A stretch of 64,000 nt of DNA. Source: Notospermus geniculatus (taxonomy: Eukaryota > Nemertea > Pilidiophora > Heteronemertea > Lineidae). Each line of letters starts with the position of its first letter. Positions within the stretch are counted from its first letter, which is position 1. The DNA is taken from NCBI GenBank assembly GCA_002633025.1, contig NMRB01001097.1:163862-227861 (forward strand), read 5' to 3'. Position numbers and translations under genes: made by a program. Shown piece by piece: positions 1 to 10,998 of this stretch. Under the pieces are notes generated by a model, which was not told where the DNA came from, ran no database searches, and was given only the letters and a program-made list of their open reading frames with translations.

Positions 1-129
1 TTTGAAAGCGATGGTAAAAGGCATAAAACGTGACATGGATAAAAATACATAGTGGATGCACACTATGTGTGGGCCTATGTTCTCCTTTTAACACACACTA
101 CTGTCTACTGCCGCTGGATTCGGTGTGTC

Positions 130-437
130 ACTCGTGGACTTGTGTGTGAAAAAAAACACCGTATTACTGTTGACTCACCAGCAACTGGGGGTATCGCCAA
201 TCAAAATCCTGCCAAATGATATGTGTAGTACGTCATGCAGAGACAATACACGGAGTTTGGAGGTAATGTCCCCATTTGGATTTGACACTCAATGTCCTCC
301 GTTAGTCTATTTCTGACGGCCATGTCAGTTCTATTCCAACCAACTGGGGACACAACTTCAGCCATACACATGTCCAGTTGGAACTTCATGTGTGTCCCCA
401 TTTGTGTAGTATAGAAAGTGATGTCCCCATTTGACAC
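130..437. repeat. Interspersed repeat, TGTCCCC family, copy A
   Basis: This diverged copy shares an ordered set of segments with 5132-5447 and 32467-32659: GACTTGTGTGTGAAAAAA, GTTAGTCTATTTCTGACGG, CCAACTGGGGACACA, TGTCCCCATTTGTGTAG and TGTCCCCATTTGACACAA. No coding capacity was seen. Complementary words (CAACTGGGGACA versus TGTCCCCA) suggest a non-autonomous element with internal inverted repeats. Confidence 0.7.
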
Positions 438-1480
438 AAAGTACATGTATGTATGTGTTGGAGCCTGTACTGTAGAATTTTTATTGCGGCCTAGGAAGTG
501 CCACCCCTGTCGTGATTTGAAGCTAGGTGTGACACTAGGTGCTGCTCAAACGAAATGTGTCTAGGCCTTACCACCATGCTGACAGGCCTGCTGGGGACAG
601 GAGTATCTGGTAAGGACTCTGCATCCGAGATAAGCGAAGCGAGGGCGAGGTCCTGGATACGGACGAAAATGCATTCGGGTCAAGGTCATGCAGAGATCAC
701 GTGACGACGAAGGCAATTCACGACACATGCAACGATTTTTCAAGGTCAGAAATTTTAGCAACCGCGATACAGTGACTACCAAGAGTGGTTTTGTATCTCA
801 GCAGAGGTACGATCTTTTTAGTTACGAGAAGTATATTTCAACCAATCCGGAGAGCCAAAAATGACGAAAACGGTGAATGGATTAGGCTGGGATCTAAGAA
901 TTGTAAAATCCAAAAATACAAAGTAAAGAGTAAAAAATGCATAAAAACTCTAAGAATCATAAATAAATGATTATATTTGGCTAAAGTTTAGAAGTAAGCT
1001 AAAGAATGCTATATTCGCATAGAATAGCGAATCGCTAATTCTTGTTTTGTGTGTTTCACTTACAAATTCCGGATTTGTTCGGGCGCTTGACACCGAACCG
1101 TTACCGAGTCGGCTCGGTTCGACAACTCTCGGAATGGTCGCCCATTGAGAAGACGGTGCTGCCATCTGACGTTTGGAGGATGTCTTGAGGATACCCTGAG
1201 GGAAGGAGACAGCGGGGGGACATTAACATGCAGCAGGGGTGCAACATACAAGGTTTACCTTTCCTTCAAAGCTACCCTTCTGTGAACAAACTTCACAGAG
1301 ATTGACTGCTTTGAAGAAAGGTACATCAACAAGCAACGTGTATGAGAAAACCCAAGGGTTAATGCTCGGTACCAACAAGGGTCCTTCTTAGCCACAGATG
1401 GACCTCTGGTTTTGGCCAAGAGGACCATTTTGGAACAACCAGCAGGGGCAAAGGGATCTGATTCGTTCTCCCTCTTTAAG

Positions 1481-1623
1481 GGCCGTATGCACCATGAACA
1501 TTATCTTGAACTCAGATTGAACCACAAGTTTTTCATTGTCACATCATGCCCTGGCAAACCTGAACAATTGAAAAGCTGTGGCTCAACCTGAGTTCAAGAT
1601 AATCTTCGTTGGTGCATACGGCC
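1481..1623. mobile_element. Foldback MITE, GGCCGTAT-type ends
   Basis: Inverted arms of about 45 bp, each bounded by GGCCGTATGCACC and GGTGCATACGGCC and both containing TTATCTTGAACTCA or its complement, flank a ~50-bp centre. Similar GGCCGTAT termini occur at 61263-61398 and at the window end. Confidence 0.75.
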
Positions 1624-2364
1624 ATTTGAGTTATGGGATACCCCTGAGTTTTCTCGTAGAACAACAACCAGGCAGCTTGAACAACCAGCTTGGAAAAAGC
1701 TTAACAAAGTTGATGTCATTCGTAATGATAGCGTCACATTGAAGTCATGCAACCATGCCGAGGAACGTACGAGGTGTCACAGAAAAAACGTCGTGAACAA
1801 CGACAAAAATGCAGATTTTATTCATTACGTGCAGCGACTTTTCTATCTTAAAGCCAATTTTCGCCAAAAAGGAAAATAAATCGTGGTTCTACAATTGGGC
1901 ACTTTTATACAAAACGCAGGATTATTNGCAGACAAGTTGCCGAAGGTGTCGGGAAGTTCATTTCCGCGTCGAAATTTTGGTCTCGATCAAAATTTGGATG
2001 CGGAAATTTCGCCCTCTCCCGAACGTGCGGAAATGCCGGGAACTGCTTAGGAATGATAAAGACAGTGAACGGAATCTTTCAAGAATATGCGGAGAGGTTG
2101 CGGAATTGTTAAATTTGCGTTCCGCGTCTTGTCCGCGGCCTAGTGGACGCTAGGTTTTACCTGATGAATGCACAGTTTCAGGACATGCAGCAGTAATATG
2201 TAGAAGGTTGCGCAGGCCCTGACACAGTATAGTCAAAGATTTGCCTTCGTTAAAGCTGAATACCCATCGAGAATTCAGTGACCTGGCCATCAAATGACCA
2301 TGTGCAGAAAAACAAATCTCGCTCTCGCAGCAATGTGCTTTTGTTACCGTTCGCGAGGACTTAC

Positions 2365-2472
2365 ATTCGGCTGAGGAGCCGCCGCGCCAATATTCCTTGG
2401 CGGCAGAGGTGGTGGCGCCTCGGCCTCCATCGTACCCGATGGCGGGGATTTGTTGCCACGTCCTTGCCAGTC
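2365..2472 (-). CDS. NRXN: Neurexin exon 21 (candidate): proline-rich cytoplasmic segment
   Basis: 108 bp lie between acceptor CTCTAATACAG and donor GTAAGT. The exon is open and phase 0-0, matching the phase 0 end of exon 20, residues ~2850-2885. It encodes DWQGRGNKSPPSGTMEAEAP followed by PPLPPRNIGAAAPQPN. PPPLPPR fits a class II SH3 ligand (PxxPxR). It lacks similarity to the vertebrate neurexin tail and ends without a stop, so at least one further exon is expected. Support is splice-site quality, phase and a protein-like composition; transcript data would decide. Confidence 0.6.
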
Positions 2473-5400
2473 CTGTATTAGAGGTGGGAGGTGAGACTAC
2501 GGCATGCACAAACACATCGCTACCATAAGAAGGCGATCATTACCAGGTTACAGGAAGGAATGGAGAAGACACTTGAATGAAGGAAAAGTTGCTGTTATCA
2601 CGTCATCTTAACCAATGTCGGGTAGCGCATGGTTAGGGAACGTGTTTCATGGTTACTGTAAGCTTATCGACAAAATAATCTTGACAAAAAATGAATTTTA
2701 CTGGTTGTCTGAGTCGCCTTTTTATAGTGAGGATGAAGAGAGGTGGAGGGAGAGGAGGGTATGGCCTGTACAGTATGGATGAAAAAAGGTAAACGCTTTT
2801 CTGATGGATAGATCTAAGTGAAACGCACCATAATGACCATTTTTACAGTATGTTTTGGTAAGAAAACCATTCCCTCTCCTCATGAAATGACAAACTAAGG
2901 AAAAAACTACACATGTACACTGATAGAAACTAAACTATGTAATGGTGATGGTGAGGTTAAGTGACAAACCTTTACAAAGCCCGTCCGAAAGGCTATAGAG
3001 GCAAGCTAGCAAATGCTTTTACTTCAGATTTCTATAGTGCATTTGTACTGCAAAATCAAAATCCAAGTAAAAGCATTTACTAGTCTTTATTGATATGACC
3101 AAATCCGCCACGCAAGCGTTTTCTCGCGGTATTTGGCCCTTAATGGGGAACACAACCAGAGATCTCTTTAACTGTCTATTATTGGAGGATGTAACGCCAA
3201 TGAAGAGCAAGTCAAGCTTTGAATATCAGTATACTCAATCAGTATATTTTCTGGCCAGTCTTGCTCAAAGCAGGTTATGGCTCCAAACCTGCGTTACAGT
3301 GTGTTGGCCAACACACGCTGGCAATGCACACCGTCACCAATGGTGCAAGGCCGTACATCCACTCAAGATCAGAGGGAGCAGTGCCAACCAGAATATCAGC
3401 CTTGCTGTACTACTATGTACTTAGAAGTACAAAATATATAGCTGTCACATCAATTGGCAATGCTCCCACTGATTACCAGCGGAGAAACTGCATCATACCA
3501 AAATGAGCTCTACCAGAAATAATGTTACGAATCATCATTGTTGGGTGAGACTAACTAACTACTACTCTCCAGGCTCCATGACAAGCGAACTACGCATGAC
3601 TTACGTCGCTGTCTGGAGAAGGAAGTGGCCCACGCGTACTGTCAAAATCTCCGGGCCCTGCCCTCATGAGTGGTCGGGTATCTTCGTCTGACTGTGGAAG
3701 TGAACATGCAGTGTGAGGATAGAAAGGTAGAGAAGAGGTGGGGAAGCAGGGAGGACGGAGCTGATGTAGGTACAGATGACAGCAGGGCCTGACATACGTC
3801 ATGGGGTAGATTGCTCAGAAGGGGGTTACAACAACTGAAGAAACCTAACAAGGACACATTGTCATGGACTTGCATAGTTTGCTAGACCCTGTGTCAGGAT
3901 ATTCAATAACAAGAGGCCCATGGGCCTTGCGCTCAGCTGACTATGACCTGCTAACCCAAGAGGTTGTAACACTGAGGGGAAAAGAAGACAAACCACACTA
4001 CGCTCTGTTCGAGGGAAACGATTTTTCATGTTCTGTACGCCTATTGGTGTATGATTCAACCCAGTACATACATCGTCGGGTGACGGTAATGGTCCTCTGG
4101 TGCTGTCGAAGTAACCCCCTGGTGCCCCAATCGGAGATCTTCCATCGTGGTTGGACTGGTAAGATTGGAATGGACAGAAAGAAAGAAAGAAATGCAACGA
4201 GATGAACGGAAGAAAGTAAAGGAAAAGATCTGGAGTCGTAAAATATCGGACGTAGAGTATAGGATGAAAGGTATGACGTCATGTTGACATGCACACGTCA
4301 CAATGAACACTGGTTACGGGATGAGTCAGAAAAAAATGTTTGCATGAAAAATGTCCGTGCTGAAAATTAGTCCATGAATGTTCACAGCACATGTCTTTTT
4401 ATTAAAAAATCTGTGAAAAACGTACCACTTCCAGTCAGAAACGGGTTAGAGAGTTCCGTAACCACGGAGACTGGAAAGAAGGTAGACTTACCTCTGTTGG
4501 GGATTGGGCGGAGAGAAGGGGTGTCGCCGAGGAGTCATAGTCTGGTATTGGAGCTGCACCCCGTTCTTCACTTGCCGGTGCGACCGCAGGAACCCTGTCC
4601 GGATCGCTATCTCCGTCCTGGGTGGAGAGGACATGCACGTGACAACAACAACAACAAACATGGCGTCTGGGAAGGCTCCGTCATGGAAACATGACACAAT
4701 TGCCCGCTTAGCTGCAGTGTTTTCGTAAAATATCTGACTTTGAGGCTTCCCAGACGTCGTGACGTGCAAAAAGAAACACGACGAGAAAATAAATGGAAAA
4801 CTTGAACGACAGACTACACACACAGGAAGAGCTAATCCATGCATTCACTATAACAGGAATACCCATTGTAGCATGCATGGATGGATGCATGCACGAACAT
4901 GCTTGACGATCAAAATGCATCACAAGGTTCGCATGAGTCGATGTACAGGCGTTGTAAATCGCATCAAATAATTTGCCATGCTGGAATTTGTAACTTAGTT
5001 CACTCAAAGCAGACAGATCGTAAGTCATGTAAGTATAACGTAGCCAGTTTTTAAGTTGTCCCGGTTTCCCATGATTTGTGCATATCCGGCTGTTCGTAGG
5101 CCTATACCCAGAGCCTCTCTCTGGAGAGGACGTGATATTTGACTTGTGTTTGAAAAAACTCCATATTACAACTATGGATCCACCAGCAAATAGGGACGGC
5201 CGCAATTGAAAGCCTTGGATATGGCACCACACGCCATGCTGAGTCATTCTAGGTAGTTTGCACGTAATGTCCCCACTTGGATAGGATCAAATCTAATGTC
5301 CCCAGTTAGTCGATTTGTGACGGCCATGTCATCTATACCGACCAACTGGAGCCACAGAGCCATAGTATATGTCCATAAACATGGACTTCATGCGGGGTGT

Positions 5401-5764
5401 CCCCATTTGTGTAGGATGGAATGGAATGTCCCCATTTGACACAAGAGATACACGATGCTCATATATTTTTAGAGAAGTATTGCAATATATGTCAAAACGC
5501 TATAAAAAACATCGACAAAACGAAAGTGTGTGTAACAGCATTGGAGATGTTGATTACAGAATTGATAAGCGATGTGACAGAACTTTTTAATCGTCACCAC
5601 AACACACGCAGGAGAGACAACATATGATAAATAGAATACAGAAGATATACATCTACACGAACTACATACCGTTCTGAATGTATACCTGCACAACCTTAGC
5701 GCCTACAACGTTTACGTATGAAGAACTACAGATGAAAGAACAAGAAACTGAAAACGTGACTTAC
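2473..5764 (-). other. Neurexin intron 20 (3,292 bp)
   Basis: This is the intron between the transmembrane exon and the candidate tail exon 21. It contains a TGTCCCC repeat copy near its upstream end. Open frames here (for example 4708-5247 minus) have no protein-like composition, and no further exon was recognised. Confidence 0.6.
5132..5447. repeat. Interspersed repeat, TGTCCCC family, copy B
   Basis: It has the same order of blocks as copy A (130-437), including GACTTGTGTTTGAAAAAACT, GTTAGTCGATTTGTGACGG, TGTCCCCATTTGTGTAG and TGTCCCCATTTGACACAA, with moderate divergence. Confidence 0.7.
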
Positions 5765-6639
5765 GTGTAGTGCTGCACCACTTCCACCGCCGCCGCCAGC
5801 CGCACCATTCGCGACTACCGTTGCTGCAGCTCCGGCACCCGCACCTGCACCTGCACCTGCCCCTGCCCCGGCACCTGCTCCTCCTGCGGCCTCGGCCTTT
5901 TTTCCAAGAAGCGCCCCTGCTGTCTTCAGGAATAGATAATTACTCGTCGGTTTGGGTGAAGAGATGGACATGCCGCCGCCGCCAGCACCTGCCGCAGCTG
6001 CGGCCTTGGGGCTGATACACGCACACCAGCCTGGCTTACACTTGTAGAAGGCCCAGATGATCGACGTTAGAGCGAGAAGCAGAGCGAGTAGGACTCCTGC
6101 GATGATGCCAGCGCTTGCTCCCACTGGGATTATCCCACCAGTAGCAGCCGAGGCTCCGCCAGCAGCGGGCGCAGCAGCGAATACAATACCGCCAGCGCCG
6201 CCCTTTCCTACAGCAGCGCCACCGCCGCCGACGACCCCTCCACCCCCACCGCCGCCACCTGGGGGTATGAAGCCGGGTTTAGGTAAGTGGAACCTGTGGC
6301 CGGCTATGAAGATGTCACCTTGGTAACCTCGGTTAGGGATGGCCCAGTCGTAGAGTCGAAGGCCGTTCCAGTAGGCGCCTGAAACAGGAAGGGATACACC
6401 AAATGCACAGTCGCCGTACAGACCTCGGGAAAGGGTTGAGTAAATATCAACCTTGACAGAGCCACAAACATGGACACTGGTTGCTCCACTTGCCCCCTTC
6501 CCATGGTAAAATGTGGGAGAATTCTGCAACTTACCAGCTATGATGCCGTTGAATCCGTTAGAAATTCTCCCACCAGTCCATCGGCCACCTGAACTTATCG
6601 AGTGTTGATCGATAAACCTGACATCACCAGCAGCGCCAC
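5765..6639 (-). CDS. NRXN: Neurexin exon 20: end of LNS6, Gly/Ala-rich stalk, transmembrane helix, cytoplasmic start
   Basis: 875 bp, acceptor TTCTTTACAG, donor GTAAGT, starting at codon base 2 and ending phase 0, residues ~2558-2849. It completes LNS6 (VRFIDQHSISSGG, ISNGFNGIIAGKL) and then has about 80 residues of uncertain fold with two Cys. A Gly run (PPGGGGGGGGVVGGGG) and an Ala/Gly stalk come next, followed by one transmembrane helix, ASAGIIAGVLLALLLALTS plus IIWAFYKCK. The cytoplasmic side begins CKPGWCACISPK and contains a Gly-Ala dipeptide run. The conserved NRDEGSYxVDE-type 4.1-binding segment of other neurexins is not visible. Low-complexity GC-rich coding is the least certain part of the model, but the frame is open throughout. 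Confidence 0.85.
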
Positions 6640-6760
6640 CTGTAAAGAATTCAGAGGCTAGGATTGGTGTTCTCTTTTGCTTAATCACAGCAAAGTCTTC
6701 TTTGAGGATCGATTTAGTAGGGAATGGATCGTGTGTACAACGTGATCAAGTTACACTTAC

Positions 6761-6950
6761 CTCCGCCAGCCCCAGCATCAAAAGCATGGGTGACCAAACC
6801 AGACAGGGTGTCCACGAACATCTTAGCCTCGCTTCCATCTCTGTAGAATCTGACCACGTGATATCTACCATCATGGTAGGTTCTCGAGTTCTCTACCAAC
6901 TTTCCTGAGCCACCGTTGTATTTAAATTCTAAGACAATATGGCCGTTTTC
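6761..6950 (-). CDS. NRXN: Neurexin exon 19: LNS6, middle part up to the splice-site-4 position
   Basis: 190 bp, acceptor CCAATACAG, donor GTAAGT, starting phase 0 and ending phase 1, residues ~2495-2557. It encodes ENGHIVLEFKYNGGSGKLV, YHDGRYHVVRFYRDGSEAKM and FVDTLSG, equivalent to vertebrate [20 protein letters not shown]. The exon ends where vertebrate neurexins have alternative splice site 4. The following intron is only 121 bp. Confidence 0.93.
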
Positions 6951-7338
6951 CTGTATTGGAAACATAGTTTATTCGTCAGATATGGAAAGAAACATCGGGT
7001 GATAATTGAAAGGTTACATCTAATGCGTAATAGTTGATGTCATAGTGATGATACTTTTATTGTGAAGTGAAGATTTTTCATTTAAAACTGCTTCCCAGCG
7101 GTACAGTCTGAAAAGGACTTCGTTTTGTCACCCCAGACTCCCCACAGAAACCTTTCTGGGGAACTCAAGGAGTAGCTCATTCAGTACATCGCTTGATCCT
7201 TTCAGACCAGTTCGGAGTACAAAGTGGCAAAATCAGATCCGCGGCCTCTCGGCCACGAGTCGGATGCTCCACCACTGTGCCAAACAACATCACCTCCCTC
7301 CAAAGTCAACTACAGAGTCAAGGTTCTGGCACACCCAC

Positions 7339-7538
7339 CATTCGGACCTCCAAAAAGTTTGGCTCCTTCTTATCATTAGTTTTCTTGCCATCGACCCTGA
7401 AGATGACACCATTCTGATACCACGTCATGAACCCAAGAGCCAGGTAGTCCTTGTCAGTGGACGGCATGTTGAACTTCGGGTATGTGTAAATCACGACCCC
7501 GTCTTTTCCACCTTTGGCAAAACGGAATCCCTCGGCCT
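7339..7538 (-). CDS. NRXN: Neurexin exon 18: LNS6, first part
   Basis: 200 bp, acceptor TTCATTTCAG, donor GTGGGT, starting at codon base 2 and ending phase 0, residues ~2428-2494. It encodes EGFRFAKGGKDGVVIYTYP, PSTDKDYLALGFMTW and NFLEVRM. This resembles the vertebrate LNS6 start FGKGGxLITYTWPPNDRPST. Of the GT options near 7333-7338, only the donor after ATG keeps phase and gives the expected FLEVRM-ENGHIVLEF junction. Confidence 0.9.
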
Positions 7539-7790
7539 CTGAAATGAAGTTCATAGAGGGATGTTTAAGATTTTGTGTTGCATTCAGCACGTTCAGGTCT
7601 TCTTTTGGCCATTCCGTAGATTCCACCAGGGCCTAGTCTTCCGTCTGCATGTACCCATGTTGCACTGCACTGGATGTGTGATCTTTGGTCAGCCTTGTCA
7701 TAAGAGGTAGAGAGAATAAACCTTGACGTCAACTCTGAAGTCGAAGAGAACAAGGCTGAATGTGAGAATCGGTACAAAGTATTCCTTTAC

Positions 7791-7913
7791 CTTCTGTACA
7801 GAGCCTTCCGACGTAAGAGGTCATGTTACAGTTGCAGTAAAAACCATTTTGAGTGCTGACACAGATTGCACCGAGCTGTTTGCAAGGGTTTGGCTGACAG
7901 AAGTCTGTCTGAC
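7791..7913 (-). CDS. NRXN: Neurexin exon 17: EGF3
   Basis: 123 bp, acceptor ACTTGCAG, donor GTAAAG, phase 1-1, residues ~2387-2427. It encodes CQPNPCKQLGAICVSTQNG then FYCNCNMTSYVGRLC. The CDCTMTSYGGPVC-like tail is diagnostic for neurexin EGF3. EGF3 forms a separate symmetric exon. Confidence 0.93.
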
Positions 7914-8231
7914 CTGCAAGTAGGAACCAAAATATTGATATCACAATGAAACTTGAAAACGGACAGGAGGTTCTGAAGGTATCCCTTCTTACACAAGTTG
8001 AATCTCTGAGCTGCAGAGCCAAAGAAGACTCTGGTCAGTCGTTTGGGTCGCTGGTCTTTCGGTTGGTCGTCGAAACTAAACCAGCAATGATGATTGTCCA
8101 TTGAGAGCCAATATGCGCCAGAAATAGCACTCATCGGAGGAGTAACCTAAGCGGTACGAAGGGAGGGCTCGTACAAGGATGCCCGGCTCATCATTAGCAT
8201 TAATGGCGTCAAGTACAAGACCCGGACTCAC

Positions 8232-9335
8232 CCACGCATCCGCCTGTGATGTAACCTCCTGACGTCAGCGACGTGTCGGTAAGGTCGGGCACGCGGCCGT
8301 TGATGTACCAAGATGCGAAACATCCATGGAAACCCTTCTTCGAATTGATAAGTGCCGGCATAACTCCGTACATATTCCTAGGAACCCCACCGATGTAGAA
8401 CTGTCCGGGTGGTACTAGGTTGTTAGGCGACCCCACCACTTTATCTGGCCTGATGGTCACAACTGTCGTGTCTACAGTCAGGATATGGCGGAGCTGATCA
8501 GGAAGTTCAAGGCGAACAAAATGCCACTTGTCGTCGTTAAGAGGTTTAGGCGTTGGGATGCTGCTGACTTTGGATTCGCCACCGTTTTCGAAGATGTAAT
8601 GCATGATCCCGTTGACCAGCTCCAAGGCAATCAGCCGCCTACCGGGCTGGCCGCTGAAGGCAAGGAGTCCGTCAGGGTTTTTCGTCTTGAAAAGGAAGGA
8701 CAGATGCATCTTCGAAGGGTTCAACTGCGGTAACGCCACGTAGGTATCGTCTCGAGTGAAGGTCACACGGTTGTAAATTATCGGCAGGTTTTCGTCTCCT
8801 TTTCGGGCAGTACCTGTGACAGTTATTTCAGAATCTGAAGGCGTCGTCACGTACAAATCATCGAATATCTTAAACCCGTCAAATATGCCATTCTGCATCT
8901 GTCCGATGAAGTTGCCCCATCTTCCTGGCGTATCCATCTTCTCATTGCACGCTCCGTAATAGATGTTGTTGTAATCGACGGAGAAGCCCTTTGCGGGGAT
9001 GAAGCCTCTAAGTGGTGATTCCCGATCTACCCAGAATTCAACATAATCGGCTCGTCTGCGGGCGTTGACGGTGTGCCACTGGTTATCATTCAGCTTATCT
9101 CCCAGGTAGAACTCCTTCTCGACGCCGTTGACTCGGACAATAAACTTGGCTTTCCCGCTCTCGATCAGAACACGCATAAAATCATCCCCGTTTGGTGACT
9201 TTGTGCAGAAGACGACCGTGTCTTCGAGGGGAGTTTTAAACCTAATTGAGATGTCGTTAACATGAGTACGGCGTGGCGGTTTTCGGACTTTGACATCAAC
9301 GAATTGATGACCGTCGAAGCTGATGATTGGTGCAA
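8232..9335 (-). CDS. NRXN: Neurexin exon 16: LNS4 and LNS5
   Basis: 1,104 bp, acceptor TTTCCAG, donor GTGAGT, phase 1-1, residues ~2019-2386. LNS4 starts at APIISFDGHQFVDVKV and contains LGDKLNDNQWHTVNARRRAD. LNS5 follows with VTFTRDDTYVALPQLNP, MHLSFLFKTKNPDGLLAFSG, RLIALELVNGIMHYIFENGG, FYIGGVPRNMYGVMPALI and GFHGCFASWYINGRVPDLTD. All match alpha-neurexin LNS4/LNS5 in order. The two domains form one exon, so there is no intron at the vertebrate splice site 3 position. The exon continues upstream of the first in-frame ATG at 9177 to the acceptor at 9335. Confidence 0.95.
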
Positions 9336-9555
9336 CTGGAAATAAACGAAGCGTTTACTACAAAGTAGAAGTATTTACTGTGAAGACGAGAAGCATGCCA
9401 TGTGGATAAAAGACAATGCCAACATAGAAGCGGTAGGCCTACCCATTCACGGTCCTAGTGCACTCTGCATGCAGTGTACATTGGCAAATGTCGAACGGTT
9501 TACATAGGTCTAGTGCGAAAGCAACGCAAGATCCACAGAATGCAACTTGACTTAC

Positions 9556-9834
9556 ATTTATCACACTTCTGGTCCGTGTAGGGCAGGCCACTACAGTCAC
9601 AGGAATACCCTCCCCACCTGTCACGGCATATACCGTTAAAACAGGGTTGGTCCACACAGCCAAGAGCGGGCTGGTCGCATGTGGTTCCGACCGTAATGCC
9701 CGGATGACTTTGGCCCCTGAGATACGTCCCCACGTCATGTTGGACGGTATTGATAACGAGGTCACGGACACATCCGAGGAAACCAGTCCGTGACCAGACC
9801 TGCCATGGCAGTCGGCTGTAGTCATTAGTTGTGC
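9556..9834 (-). CDS. NRXN: Neurexin exon 15: end of LNS3 and EGF2
   Basis: 279 bp, acceptor TTTTCTAG, donor GTAAGT, phase 1-1, residues ~1926-2018. It holds the last LNS3 strand GFLGCVRDLVINTV. EGF2 follows with CVDQPCFNGICRDRWGGYSC and CDCSGLPYTDQKC, six cysteines in EGF spacing. GCVRDL and CR.GW/RW..(Y/F).CDC match vertebrate neurexin at the same place. Confidence 0.93.
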
Positions 9835-10137
9835 CTAGAAAATAGATCGCCGAAAATCTGACTTTTTTATTCGTCTTCTTAAAATTGCTCTTAACTGACG
9901 TTTTTATTGACGACGTAGGGTGCACTTAGATTACATTTTGTTTATTGACAACGTAGGCTGCACTTTGATTACATTTGGGTTGTTGACGACATTGGCTGCA
10001 CTTAGATTATATTTTGTTTATTGACGATGTAGGCTGCATCAACTACAACGATATCTTTACAAGCCTCGATGCAGTTTTTTGCATGGACGGTCTGGCACAG
10101 TTTTGACACAAAGGCAAGTTTTTTCAAATGATATTAC

Positions 10138-10693
10138 CTAAGTACAGGTAGGTCTCAAGATCCAGTGTGGAATCCCGACTGGGCACATCTAACTCCGTAA
10201 CGTAGTCATCCACCTGTGACTTAAACCTTCTTCCGTCTCTCTCAAGCCTCAGAGTGTGGAAGACGCCATCATTCATTCGACGGTTGCTCAGCACCTGTCT
10301 AACAACATCGGTACCCAAGCTCGTCACCAGCCACAGACTCCCATCATACAACTCCACGGCGAAGAAATCACGTAACCCAAAACTCGCAGCACTGTAGAGT
10401 AGAACGCCATCTGGTTGCGAGGTTTTGAACTTCAGTTCAAGGCTGCCTGTTCTCCTGGCGTCCCATCTTGGAAGAGTGATATAAGAGTCTGGGTTTGTGA
10501 ACGTGATCACGGTTGAAATGGGCTTACGGGTTGGCGGGGTGGCCGTGATGGGCGAAGTGGGCGCGGTCGGACCCACAGGGGTACCAGTCTCCACTTTTAT
10601 CGTCACACCGGGTCCTATGAAGACGTAGTCAGGGTGGTCAATCACGTGTTCGATGAAATCGATGGGCGTTTGTTTGTCACCGTGGATAATGGC
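10138..10693 (-). CDS. NRXN: Neurexin exon 14: end of LNS2, Thr/Pro linker, LNS3
   Basis: 556 bp, acceptor ATATTTCAG, donor GTAATA, starting phase 0 and ending phase 1, residues ~1741-1925. The first part finishes LNS2. A 25-residue Thr/Pro-rich linker (TGTPVGPTAPTSPITATPP) then precedes LNS3. LNS3 shows ITLPRWDARRTGSLELKFKT, QPDGVLLYSAASFG, DFFAVELYDGSLWLV and TYLYLGG, closely matching the vertebrate neurexin LNS3 pattern (ALPRWxAKRTGSIxLxFRT). The linker between LNS2 and LNS3 is longer and more mucin-like than usual. Confidence 0.93.
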
Positions 10694-10998
10694 CTGAAAT
10701 ATACAAAAGAGAGATTAATGTTACTACATGTAATTTTATTTCCAGTGACAATTTCAACAACATTAAGAACTTACCAAATCCTAAAATGCAACGTTTTCTA
10801 GTACTTCCAATACAAAAATGATAGCTAGGGAGACCATGACTTTTCAACAGGTGAACACAGAGAAATCTGTCACTCTCCTTTCACAGTGTACCCCATACGT
10901 AATAAGGGGCAGCACGTGACACTTAGAAACAGGAACACGTAGCATTTGCAACTTTCGAAAGATGTAGACGTGAGAGGAAATTTAAATGTAGTACGCAC

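Larger units (their letters stand above)
1..2364. other. Downstream intron or 3' region, no exon recognised
   Basis: I searched the minus strand for a terminal neurexin exon ending in a PDZ ligand of the YYV type and found none. The stretch holds a TGTCCCC-family repeat copy, a foldback at 1481-1623 and a single N at 1927. If the gene continues, its last exon(s) may lie beyond position 1. Confidence 0.5.

Noticed and set aside
4708-5247. Minus-strand 179-residue ORF in intron 20
   Set aside because: There is no recognisable domain, the composition is not protein-like, and it overlaps the TGTCCCC repeat.
5770-6326. Plus-strand ORFs of 81 and 89 residues, Pro/His-rich
   Set aside because: They are antisense shadows of the GC-rich Gly/Ala coding exon 20.
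8485-8733. Plus-strand 82-residue ORF
   Set aside because: It is antisense to the LNS5 coding sequence of exon 16.
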